Part shown: positions 1 to 6,202 of the stretch, in pieces
Layout: each line of letters begins with the position of its first letter
Position numbering within the stretch: position 1 is the first letter of the stretch
DNA from: a virus
Strand: one strand, 5' to 3'
Virus record (IMG/VR): IMGVR_UViG_3300025098_000083
Span: 1 to 46,111 of that record
DNA length: 46,111 nt
The notes under the pieces: model-generated
Databases searched by the model: none
What the model was told of the DNA's origin: nothing
Seen by the model: the letters and a program-made list of their open reading frames with translations, nothing else
Made by a program: the position numbers and the translations under genes

Positions 1-1
1 G

Positions 2-64
2 ATTGAACATTACATTAAAAAATTAAAACTTTCCGAAGGTCCAGTTGTTGTAAAAACCTTTTAA
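2..64 (+). CDS. 3' end of a possible upstream gene, cut by the window edge
   Basis: An open frame runs from the window edge to a TAA at 62-64 and would encode the last 20 residues of a protein, ending SEGPVVVKTF. No start codon lies inside the window. The family cannot be recognised from so short a tail. If the sequence is a circular molecule opened here, the codon spanning the junction (bases 46110, 46111 and 1) would read TAG, so the frame would then have no ATG and would not be a gene. It is only credible if the sequence continues leftward. Confidence 0.3.
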   Translation: MEHYIKKLKLSEGPVVVKTF

Positions 65-95
65 ATAAAATACTTAAATTAAATTTAATTAAATC

Positions 96-1649
96 ATGTC
101 AGACGCAATTGTCAAAAATCTAAGCTTTGGTAAAGAAGCTAAGGATAAACTATTTGAAGGTATAAACAAACTCACAAAAGCCGTTAGTTCTACACTTGGA
201 GCTAGCGGTAAACGTGTGATATTAGAAGATGGTGCAGGAAAACCTGTTATTACTAAAGATGGAGTAACTGTAGCTGATTCAATTATATTATTAGACCCTA
301 TTGAAAATATGGGTGCTACGCTTTTAAAGGAAGCTGCTAGGAAAACTGTTAAAGAAGCTGGCGACGGAACGACAACGGCTACAGTGCTAGCGCACTCAAT
401 TTTAAATGAAGCATATCCTAAATTAAAAGAATTAGGGGCTAGAAGCTTAAAAGAGGGTATTGATAGTGCTGTGCAAAAAGTTGTACAATATTTAGAAAAA
501 AATTCAGTAAAAGTTACTGGTAAAATGATTGATCAAGTAGCTATTATATCCACTAATAATGATGAAAAGTTAGGAAAAATTATAGCTGAAGCTTTTAGAT
601 CAGTAGATGAAACAGGTATTGTTATGATGGAGCAGACTGAATTATCTGAAACTACTGCGGAATTAATAGATGGTATTCAATATAATCAGGGACTAACTAA
701 TCCTAATTTCATTACTAAAAAAGATAATAATACTGCGGAATTAGAAAAAGCGCATGTACTGCTTATAGAATCTCCCGTAGAAAACATAAGAAAAATACAA
801 AGTATTTTAGAATACGTTATTAAAAATAATAAGCCATTATTAATAGTTGCTGATATGGATCCAACAGTGATTTCTGCTTTAGCAATGAATAAAATTAAAG
901 GAAATATAAAAGTAAATGTAGTTAATGCTCCTACGTATGGAGTTAATAGAAAAGATATGTTTTCTGATTTAGCTATGTTAACTGGCTCTACGGTAATAAA
1001 CGAAGATTTAGGGGATGATATGGATTTAATTCAACCCGAACATTTAGGGTTTTGTGAAAAATCAATTACTGATAATAATGAAACTATTATTAAAGTTTCT
1101 AATATTCCTGATGAAGTAAAAAATATAATAAAAAAACTTCAAGAAGAATTAAAAAGCACTACTGTTCCTCCTGAAATTCAAAGAATAGAAAAAAGAATAG
1201 CAAGATTATCCGCTAAAATTGCTAGTGTTAAAATAGGAGCGGATTCAAGTATTGAATTAAAAGAAAAATCAGATAGAGTGGAAGATGCTATTTGTGCCAC
1301 TAAAGCTGCCATTAAAGAGGGTATTGTTGCCGGCGGTGGAGTTGCCTTATTAAACGCATCAACATTAATTAAAAGTAAAAGTAAAGCTGAAGACATATTA
1401 TTAAAAGCTATTCAAGCCCCTTATACAACAATATTAGAAAATGCAAATCTTAATATTTTAGAATCTAATAAAAAAGGATGGGGTGTGGATGCTATTTCTG
1501 GTAAAGAAAAAAATATGATTAAATCAGGAATAATTGATCCTTTACTGGTAACCAAAACAGCATTAAAAAATGCAGCTTCAGTTGCAACTACAATATTGTC
1601 TACAGATTGTATAATTAATAATTTAAGAATTAATGAAAGCAATAGGTAG
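96..1649 (+). CDS. groEL: Phage-encoded chaperonin GroEL (Hsp60)
   Basis: This 517-residue protein is a group I chaperonin subunit, expected to form a 7-fold ring chamber that folds proteins with ATP. Visible signatures are ITKDGVTVA (D55), AGDGTTTATVLA (D90, nucleotide site) and RVEDAICATKAA (D397, equivalent to the hydrolysis Asp398 of E. coli), followed by EGIVAGGGVAL. All three domains are present, so it is near full length (E. coli 548). The Gly-Met-rich C-terminal tail of cellular GroEL is missing; the protein ends NNLRINESNR. By hand alignment, apical substrate-binding positions are changed: Tyr203 becomes Asn204, Leu234 becomes Gln235, Val263 becomes Ala263. The start at 96 follows an AT-rich leader. 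The 3' end overlaps groES by 17 bases, suggesting coupled translation. Order groEL-groES is the reverse of the usual cellular operon. It probably folds capsid or other virion proteins, which is inference. Confidence 0.96.
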   Translation: MSDAIVKNLSFGKEAKDKLFEGINKLTKAVSSTLGASGKRVILEDGAGKPVITKDGVTVADSIILLDPIENMGATLLKEAARKTVKEAGDGTTTATVLAHSILNEAYPKLKELGARSLKEGIDSAVQKVVQYLEKNSVKVTGKMIDQVAIISTNNDEKLGKIIAEAFRSVDETGIVMMEQTELSETTAELIDGIQYNQGLTNPNFITKKDNNTAELEKAHVLLIESPVENIRKIQSILEYVIKNNKPLLIVADMDPTVISALAMNKIKGNIKVNVVNAPTYGVNRKDMFSDLAMLTGSTVINEDLGDDMDLIQPEHLGFCEKSITDNNETIIKVSNIPDEVKNIIKKLQEELKSTTVPPEIQRIEKRIARLSAKIASVKIGADSSIELKEKSDRVEDAICATKAAIKEGIVAGGGVALLNASTLIKSKSKAEDILLKAIQAPYTTILENANLNILESNKKGWGVDAISGKEKNMIKSGIIDPLLVTKTALKNAASVATTILSTDCIINNLRINESNR

Positions 1650-1893
1650 AAATTTAATAATAGAAAAAGAAAAGCAGGGATCTTCTAAAACAAAAGGCGG
1701 TTTAATATTATCTGAAACACAAAGAGAAGATTTAAGATATAATAAAGCTAAAGTTATATCAATAGGAAATCATATAGAAGGTATTAAAGAAAATGACTCT
1801 ATATATTATGATAGGCATGCTGGCCATAATATTGAAATAAATAAAACAATATATCAAGTTATAAAAGAACAAGATGTAGTTATTGTTTTATGA
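1633..1893 (+). CDS. groES: Co-chaperonin GroES (cpn10)
   Basis: An 86-residue cpn10 protein, the expected lid of the GroEL chamber. It begins MKAIGRNLIIEKEK (first beta strand), has a mobile-loop region SSKTKGGLILSETQ in which GGLIL matches the GroEL-contact GGIVL of cellular GroES, then AKVISIGN and a C-terminal half with IKENDSIYYDRHAGHNI and VIKEQDVVIVL, which align with the GDIVIFNDGYG and ESDILAIVE segments. Slightly shorter than E. coli GroES (97). It overlaps the end of groEL by 17 bases and its stop overlaps the next start as ATGA, so the three genes are probably translated together. Unlike T4 gp31, it retains a recognisable cellular GroES pattern. Confidence 0.92.
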   Translation: MKAIGRNLIIEKEKQGSSKTKGGLILSETQREDLRYNKAKVISIGNHIEGIKENDSIYYDRHAGHNIEINKTIYQVIKEQDVVIVL

Positions 1894-2336
1894 AAAGATT
1901 TGAAGCTAAAGATCTTAAAGAGCATAATTTACTAAAGCATTATAGAATTATACGTAAATGGGCCGCAAGAAATAATGATTTAACAGAGTCTGATTTAGAG
2001 CTTTTAATATATTTAGATTGTATAGATTTATTTAGTAAAATAGATTTTAAAATGGGTGCATACTCATATAGCTGGGACAATAGAAGATGGAATAGATTAT
2101 TAAAAAGCGGTTGGATAGTTGTTTGGCGCAAGAGAAATCATACTACGCAAAAATACAATTTATATAAAATTTCTTTTAAAGGCAAACATCTTATAAATAA
2201 AATTTACAAAATAATGCTCGGCGAAGAAGATGTTCCTACTAGCGATAGAAGAAACAAAATAATGAAAGGTGAAACTTATACAGATAAAGTTTTAAAAGTT
2301 TCAATTAATAATATTAATAAAGATAAACATAGATAA
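1890..2336 (+). CDS. Winged-helix DNA-binding-like protein
   Basis: A 148-residue basic protein. The segment from about residue 15 to 110 looks like a MarR-type winged helix: helical LIYLDCIDLFSKIDF, then SWDNRRWNRLLKSGWIVVWRKR as a recognition helix and wing, and KYNLYKISFKGKHLINKIY as the following strand and helix. Similar proteins recur in marine Bacteroidota-type phages, from my memory of the family. It begins with the ATGA overlap from groES, which places it in the chaperonin transcript. Role is unproven: it could be a transcriptional regulator of the late block or a DNA-binding packaging accessory. No catalytic residues are visible. Confidence 0.7.
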   Translation: MKRFEAKDLKEHNLLKHYRIIRKWAARNNDLTESDLELLIYLDCIDLFSKIDFKMGAYSYSWDNRRWNRLLKSGWIVVWRKRNHTTQKYNLYKISFKGKHLINKIYKIMLGEEDVPTSDRRNKIMKGETYTDKVLKVSINNINKDKHR

Positions 2337-2338
2337 TT

Positions 2339-2542
2339 ATGAAAATCAAAGATCCAAAAATTCAAACTATTGAAAAAGCTGGTGTGGTCGGCGCAAATGC
2401 TGTATGGGATGGCCCTTTAGACACAGATGGCTTTCCTATGGGTAATGGTTCTAGTTCTGGTATTAATGGAATGGAAGTAAAAAAATTTCCAACTAATTAT
2501 TCCGCAGGTCCTATTACTCAAAGAGCTAAAGGCATTAGGTAA
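2339..2542 (+). CDS. Small conserved-looking protein, unknown function
   Basis: A 67-residue protein beginning MKIKDPKIQTIEKAGVVG, then a Gly/Asn/Ser-rich middle (GFPMGNGSSSGINGM) and a basic end (RAKGIR). It has no membrane segment, no signal peptide and no recognised domain. It starts two bases after the winged-helix gene and its stop is followed at once by another small gene, so it sits in a tightly packed run of small proteins leading to the packaging genes. A minor virion component is possible; nothing in the sequence proves it. Confidence 0.65.
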   Translation: MKIKDPKIQTIEKAGVVGANAVWDGPLDTDGFPMGNGSSSGINGMEVKKFPTNYSAGPITQRAKGIR

Positions 2543-2543
2543 A

Positions 2544-2690
2544 ATGGAATTTTCTGATTTTAAAATGTATGGCATAAATACACTTGCATTAGGTGTAACT
2601 ATGCTTGATATTGAAATTCCGTTAAAAATAATTCTTTTAACCGTTACTATTGGCTATACTATTGATAAATGGATGAAATTAAAAAAATAA
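2544..2690 (+). CDS. Tiny single-span membrane protein
   Basis: A 48-residue frame between two called genes, starting at ATG 2544 one base after the previous stop and ending one base before the next start. The protein has an N-terminal MEFSDFKMYGINTLALG, then a hydrophobic stretch IPLKIILLTVTIGYTI (about residues 26-40) suitable for one transmembrane helix, and a basic end DKWMKLKK. Similar tiny proteins occur beside structural genes in marine phages as I recall. It may be a holin-like or virion membrane protein. The exact fit of start and stop between neighbours supports a real gene. Confidence 0.7.
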   Translation: MEFSDFKMYGINTLALGVTMLDIEIPLKIILLTVTIGYTIDKWMKLKK

Positions 2691-2691
2691 T

Positions 2692-3009
2692 ATGGCATAT
2701 ACTCAGTTAAACTCTCCGCTGTTAAAAAAAGGTGATGCACCTTCTCGTAAAAAATCCAAAGGTTATTATGCTAAAGTAAAATCTGGGAGCGGCACAGGTT
2801 CTAAGGCTGGTGGAGGAATGACGGCAAAAGGTGTAGCTAAATATAGAAAAGATAATCCTGGTTCTAAACTAAAAACAGCGGTAACCACGCCGCCTTCAAA
2901 ACTTAAGAGGGGAAGTAAAGCTTGGAAACGTAGAAAAGCTTTTTGCGCTAGATCAAAAAGTTGGAAGTCAGAGCGTGGCAAAGCAGCGCGCCGCAAATGG
3001 AACTGTTAA
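2692..3009 (+). CDS. Small Lys/Arg-rich protein with MTAKGVAKYRKDNPGSKL motif
   Basis: A 105-residue, strongly basic protein. It starts MAYTQLNSPLLKKGDAP, continues through a Gly/Ser/Lys linker and then MTAKGVAKYRKDNPGSKL, KTAVTTPPSKL, SKAWKRRKAFCARSKSW and a final RKWNC. This arrangement recurs in small proteins of many marine phages and some algal viruses, as I know the family. The charge suggests nucleic-acid binding, for example a virion DNA-condensing protein, but that is inference. The N-terminus resembles that of the basic protein at 31833 (YTQxNSP), linking the two. The cysteines at the end could be structural. Confidence 0.75.
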   Translation: MAYTQLNSPLLKKGDAPSRKKSKGYYAKVKSGSGTGSKAGGGMTAKGVAKYRKDNPGSKLKTAVTTPPSKLKRGSKAWKRRKAFCARSKSWKSERGKAARRKWNC

Positions 3010-3034
3010 GCAAATAATAATTAAAAATAATAAA

Positions 3035-3397
3035 ATGGGAAAAGCTGAAAAGTATAATTTAAAAGAGGCATATAATAAAAATCTTAATGATAAAGCAAGA
3101 TTACATTATTTAGAAAATTACGAGCACGATTCTCACAGTAGAAAAGGTGGTTCAGGATCTTATACTGGAAATCACCCTAAATTTACTTCTCCTGTAGGTA
3201 TGGCTGGGCAATTAACAGGGCAAATGCCTACACAAACAGGAGTTGCTCAACCACAAACTATTGTTGATCCTACGCAAATAGGAACAATTCCGGCTCAAAA
3301 CATTATAAATGCTAACGCTGCAAATACTCAACCGCAATATTCTGCACAAGAACAAATTGCTATGGCTAATACAAGAGGATTAGTAAATGGAATCTAA
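3035..3397 (+). CDS. Small Gln/Pro/Asn-rich protein with SPVGM motif
   Basis: A 120-residue protein if started at ATG 3035, which lies behind the A-rich leader typical of this window (AATAATAAAATGG). An upstream in-frame ATG at 2975 would overlap the previous gene by 35 bases and add an unconvincing basic extension, so it was not chosen. The first 45 residues are charged and helical (KAEKYNLKEAYNKNLNDKAR). The rest is low-complexity, rich in Gln, Thr, Pro and Asn, with TSPVGMAGQLTGQMPTQTG. The SPVGMxG motif recurs in the protein at 3866. Probably a minor virion or assembly protein; unrecognised family. Confidence 0.65.
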   Translation: MGKAEKYNLKEAYNKNLNDKARLHYLENYEHDSHSRKGGSGSYTGNHPKFTSPVGMAGQLTGQMPTQTGVAQPQTIVDPTQIGTIPAQNIINANAANTQPQYSAQEQIAMANTRGLVNGI

Positions 3398-3539
3398 AGG
3401 ATTAGGCGATACTATAGAAAAAATTACTAAAGTTACAAGAATTAAATCTGTGGTAGATAGAGTAGCAGAAGGTTTAAATATTCCGTGTGGTTGTAATAAG
3501 CGAAAAGAAAAATTAAACAAAATATTTCCTTATAAATAA
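3387..3539 (+). CDS. Tiny protein with CGC motif (GLGDTIEKITK family)
   Basis: A 50-residue frame starting inside the end of the previous gene (11-base overlap) and ending in TAATG shared with the next start. The protein has SKGLGDTIEKITKVTRIKS, a helical middle, then NIPCGCNKRKEKLNKIFPYK. The combination of GLGDT(I/V)xKITK with a Cys-Gly-Cys and a FPYK end is one I have seen repeatedly in small proteins of Bacteroidota-type phages. The two cysteines could bind a metal or form a crosslink. Function unknown. Confidence 0.7.
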   Translation: MESKGLGDTIEKITKVTRIKSVVDRVAEGLNIPCGCNKRKEKLNKIFPYK

Positions 3540-3850
3540 TGGCTTTTAAAATAAACCCACCTTATTCTTTAGACAATACACCAATTTATACGGTAGATTT
3601 AGATAATAATGTGTTAGGTAAGGCCAATAACAATGGAACTATTATTGTAAATAAAAATTTAGATCCTAATGATTTAAAAAAAGTAATAGATCACGAAATG
3701 GTGCATGTAGACCAATTTAAAAGAGGTGATTTAGATTATGATGATAAAAATGTATATTGGAAAGGTAAAACTTATTCAAGATCTAAAATGAATGAAGGAT
3801 CCCCAACCTTAGCCTGGGAAAAAGAAGCTTATAACAAAACCAATAAATAA
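3539..3850 (+). CDS. Small zinc-metallopeptidase-like protein (HEMVH)
   Basis: A 103-residue protein with a clear HExxH zinc signature, HEMVHVDQFKRGDLDYD, at about residues 52-68. The upstream TVDLDNNVLGKANNNGTIIVN is consistent with the beta strands that precede the active-site helix in minimal gluzincin-type peptidases, and SPTLAWEKEAYNK near the C-terminus offers glutamates (E91, E94) that could serve as the third ligand. It shares TAATG with the upstream gene. It may process a virion or scaffold protein, or help with envelope penetration; both are inferences. The domain is very small, so it could also be an inactive relative. Confidence 0.7.
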   Translation: MAFKINPPYSLDNTPIYTVDLDNNVLGKANNNGTIIVNKNLDPNDLKKVIDHEMVHVDQFKRGDLDYDDKNVYWKGKTYSRSKMNEGSPTLAWEKEAYNKTNK

Positions 3851-3865
3851 CTTAAAATTAATATT

Positions 3866-4501
3866 ATGCCTAAAGGATTTGGATATGGCGGTGAGTCCGC
3901 TAATCAAGAAAAGAAAAATTTAAATAAAGACATGCCGGTGGTTAGCCGCGCTTCAGGTAATTCTTGGATGAATAAACATTCAGTTGCTGCTGGGTCACCT
4001 GTAGGAATGGGTGGATCTTACAAAGGCTCTGCTATAAAATTGCATGAACCTGGACATAAGCCCGACCCAAAGAGTGGCCAGTTTAAAACAGGTCCTTCTG
4101 GAAGACCAGTAGCCGTTAGGGAAACTAGTCTAAGCGGTGGGTTTATACAACCATCTGCTAAAGTCATACAATCTGCACAAAGTGGCACTGGTATTTTTGA
4201 TCCAAAGACAACCAATATTGCCGACTATAAAGGGTATTATTTAGAATCCGGAAGTGGAAAACAAACTCAAGATCCTAGTAAGGCTTATGGGTTTGTATCG
4301 CATTCAGGTAAATTTACTAGATTTGGAAGCACGGACAATTCAAGTCGTAGAGAAGCAATTAAAGAAGCTGAAAGAAAAAAGAAATTATATATGCAAGAGC
4401 AGTCTAGATTAAGAACAATGCGACAGGACCGCATTGATTATGCAGAAGCAGGTGGCGTAATTAAGCCGGCTAAGAAAAAAGACCCCAAATCAGGAGCATA
4501 A
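3866..4501 (+). CDS. Unknown virion-region protein, Gly/Ser/Lys-rich
   Basis: A 211-residue protein without a recognised domain. The first half is Gly/Ser-rich and flexible, with KHSVAAGSPVGMGGSYKGS, which repeats the SPVGMxG motif of the protein at 3035. The second half holds a basic helix REAIKEAERKKKLYMQEQSR (about residues 161-180) and ends KKKDPKSGA. There is no signal peptide or membrane segment. Position between small virion-type genes and the holin suggests a minor structural or assembly role. Confidence 0.65.
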   Translation: MPKGFGYGGESANQEKKNLNKDMPVVSRASGNSWMNKHSVAAGSPVGMGGSYKGSAIKLHEPGHKPDPKSGQFKTGPSGRPVAVRETSLSGGFIQPSAKVIQSAQSGTGIFDPKTTNIADYKGYYLESGSGKQTQDPSKAYGFVSHSGKFTRFGSTDNSSRREAIKEAERKKKLYMQEQSRLRTMRQDRIDYAEAGGVIKPAKKKDPKSGA

Positions 4502-4502
4502 A

Positions 4503-4883
4503 ATGTGGAAATTGCTTGTTGGATTACTAAAAGGCGGTGATAATAGAAAATCCGTTGCTGGTAATTTAGCCTGGGAAATACGAGAAGCCATAAAAGGCAA
4601 AGAGTTAGATCCTAATGAATTAATTTCTATACAAACAAAAATAAATGAAATAGAAGCTGGCCATCGAACTGTATTTGTTGCTGGCTGGCGCCCATTTATT
4701 GGCTGGGTTTGTGGTGTAGCTTTAGCATATAATTTTGTAATAAGAGATTTGTTTATATGGGCATTACAACCGCAAGATGTACCTCCAGCATTACAGATGG
4801 AACATTTAATGACCGTTTTGTTAGGTATGTTAGGATTAGGTGGCTTGCGAACATATGAAAAGATAAAAGATAAAGTAAAGTAA
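4503..4883 (+). CDS. Holin-like membrane protein (GTA_holin_3TM type)
   Basis: A 126-residue protein. After a charged N-terminal helix it has AGHRTVFVAGWRPFIGWVCG, the characteristic sequence of the 3-TM gene-transfer-agent/phage holin family. The segments FVAGWRPFIGWVCGVALAY, FVIRDLFIWAL and LMTVLLGMLGLGGL form two or three membrane spans. Holins collect in the inner membrane and open it so that an endolysin reaches the cell wall. The only endolysin-type gene seen is 27 kb away (32105), so lysis genes are separated here. The start at 4503 lies one base after the previous stop. Confidence 0.85.
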   Translation: MWKLLVGLLKGGDNRKSVAGNLAWEIREAIKGKELDPNELISIQTKINEIEAGHRTVFVAGWRPFIGWVCGVALAYNFVIRDLFIWALQPQDVPPALQMEHLMTVLLGMLGLGGLRTYEKIKDKVK

Positions 4884-4908
4884 TAATAATCAATTTAAAT
4901 TTAATCAA

Positions 4909-5157
4909 ATGGAAAAAGTAGAAAAAAAAGTAACTGAAGAGCAATTAGCTAAAATTAAAGAGAATCAAACTGCAATGAATAACAAGCTTAGGGATTTAGG
5001 TTTTTTAGAAAATCAAAAGCATATCTTATTGCATGAATTTGCCGGATTAACGCAAGATAGTGATGATCATAAAAAAGAGCTTGAAAAAGAATATGGAGCG
5101 GTTAGCATCGATTTAGAAACGGGGATTTATACTGAAATAGAAGAATCTAATAAATAA
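4909..5157 (+). CDS. Small helical (coiled-coil-like) protein
   Basis: An 82-residue acidic, charged protein, MEKVEKKVTEEQLAKIKENQ followed by AMNNKLRDLGFLENQKH, with heptad-like spacing of Leu/Ile over about residues 10-55. It ends in an acidic tail (EIEESNK). Such small helical proteins are common beside structural genes in phages of this kind, but the function is not known. Its leader (ATCAATTTAAATTTAATCAA) resembles the AT-rich leader of groEL, suggesting a new transcript or a strong translation start after the holin gene. Confidence 0.65.
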   Translation: MEKVEKKVTEEQLAKIKENQTAMNNKLRDLGFLENQKHILLHEFAGLTQDSDDHKKELEKEYGAVSIDLETGIYTEIEESNK

Positions 5158-5162
5158 TATAA

Positions 5163-5393
5163 ATGTCACGTGTTATAAGAAAAATCAGCATTGGATCTGA
5201 TTATAAAAATGATGCTATGCATTATTCCCTTGAACAAGAAGTTTACGGAGGTCACAAAATAGCTTATATCATATTTGAAGATACTGATAATTCTTATAAT
5301 ATACATATAAAAAAGAATAATGAGGTGGTGCCATGGAAAAAATTTAATTCTAATATGGCAATTTCAGTAGAGTATGATTTAAAATATGAATAG
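5163..5393 (+). CDS. Small beta-rich protein, unknown function
   Basis: A 76-residue protein starting MSRVIRKISIGSDYKNDAMH and ending FNSNMAISVEYDLKYE. Alternating hydrophobic residues (KIAYIIFED, SYNIHIKKN) indicate beta strands. I recall similar short proteins with the SRxxRKxSxGxDYKxxAMHY start in marine phages, always next to structural genes and unassigned. The last eight bases overlap the next gene, so the two are probably co-translated. Confidence 0.7.
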   Translation: MSRVIRKISIGSDYKNDAMHYSLEQEVYGGHKIAYIIFEDTDNSYNIHIKKNNEVVPWKKFNSNMAISVEYDLKYE

Positions 5394-5991
5394 TCTTTAT
5401 AATTTTATAGTAGAGCCTATAGGTGAAAGATATAATAATTCAATTAATATAGGTGAAAATAAATTAGTATTAAATTCTAGCATAGAATCTTTTAAGTTTA
5501 TAAATAAACTAGCAAAAGTAATTAGTACACCTTTAGCTTTCAAAACTGTTATAAAACCGGGTGATGAAATAATAATACATCATAATGTTTTTAGAAGGTA
5601 TTATGATATAAGAGGTAAAGAAAAAAATAGTAGTAAATACTTTAAAAACAATCTTTACTTTTGCCAACCGGATCAAGTGTATCTTTATAAAAAAAGTAAT
5701 AAATGGCATTCGTTTATGGATAGATGCTTTGTAAAACCGGTTATTAATAAAGATTATTTAAAGCAAGAAAAAACTAAAAGCCTTGTTGGTATACTAAAAT
5801 ACGGAAATAGCTCGTTAGAAGCTCTTGAAATAAGCCCAGGAGACACCGTTGGGTTTACGCCAAATGGCGAATGGGAGTTTATAGTAGATAATGAGCTTTT
5901 ATATTGTATGAAATCAAATGATATTGTTATTAAATATGGACATCAAAAAAACGAAACTGAATATAATCCAAGCTGGGCAAAGAGCAGTTGA
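5386..5991 (+). CDS. Protein with two GroES-like (cpn10-fold) halves
   Basis: A 201-residue protein read here as two co-chaperonin-like domains. Half 1 (about 1-105): NFIVEPIGERYNNSINIGE, then LAKVISTP, KTVIKPGDEIIIHHNVFRR and CQPDQVYLYKK. This follows the cpn10 order of N-terminal strand, loop, (G/A)KVISxG, PGDxVxF and xxDIxAxx. Half 2 (about 130-190): SLVGILKYGN, ISPGDTVGFTPNGEWEFIVD, LLYCMKSNDIVIKYG, which aligns well with the C-terminal half of GroES. It lacks a clear GGIVL mobile loop, so it may not cap GroEL in the ordinary way. It sits just before the terminase genes, away from groEL/groES. It may be a specialised assembly chaperone; the domain reading is by eye. Confidence 0.6.
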   Translation: MNSLYNFIVEPIGERYNNSINIGENKLVLNSSIESFKFINKLAKVISTPLAFKTVIKPGDEIIIHHNVFRRYYDIRGKEKNSSKYFKNNLYFCQPDQVYLYKKSNKWHSFMDRCFVKPVINKDYLKQEKTKSLVGILKYGNSSLEALEISPGDTVGFTPNGEWEFIVDNELLYCMKSNDIVIKYGHQKNETEYNPSWAKSS

Positions 5992-6202
5992 AGAATTAAT
6001 TAAAGTAGCAAAAGAAGATATTGTAGATTCTGATGATGACATATCTGCTGATAGATTAAAAAACGCTGCTGCAACTAAAAAATTAGCAATATTTGACGCT
6101 TTTGAAATATTAAACAGAATAGATCAAGAAGAAAAATTATTGCAAGAAATTCCAGAATCTAAAAAACAATTTGGTGGATTTGCGGAAAAAAGATCTAAAT
6201 AA
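5936..6202 (+). CDS. Helical protein before terminase; candidate small terminase subunit
   Basis: An 88-residue protein if started at ATG 5936; a start at 5918 would add a hydrophobic MILLLN that looks accidental. The sequence NIIQAGQRAVEELIKVAKED, then DRLKNAAATKKLAIFDAFE and RIDQEEKLLQEI is almost entirely helical. It overlaps the previous gene by 56 bases and shares TAATG with the large terminase start. Position and helical make-up fit a small terminase or a packaging accessory, but I see no DNA-binding HTH, so the assignment rests mainly on context. Confidence 0.6.
   Translation: MDIKKTKLNIIQAGQRAVEELIKVAKEDIVDSDDDISADRLKNAAATKKLAIFDAFEILNRIDQEEKLLQEIPESKKQFGGFAEKRSK

Noticed and set aside
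1178-1642. Two open frames on the minus strand inside groEL (72 and 73 codons)
   Set aside because: They lie antisense to a strongly conserved gene and their hydrophobic, low-complexity products look like translations of its reverse complement.
2975-3034. Longer start for the SPVGM protein
   Set aside because: It would overlap the previous gene by 35 bases and add a basic stretch derived from that gene's other frame; ATG 3035 has the A-rich leader common here.
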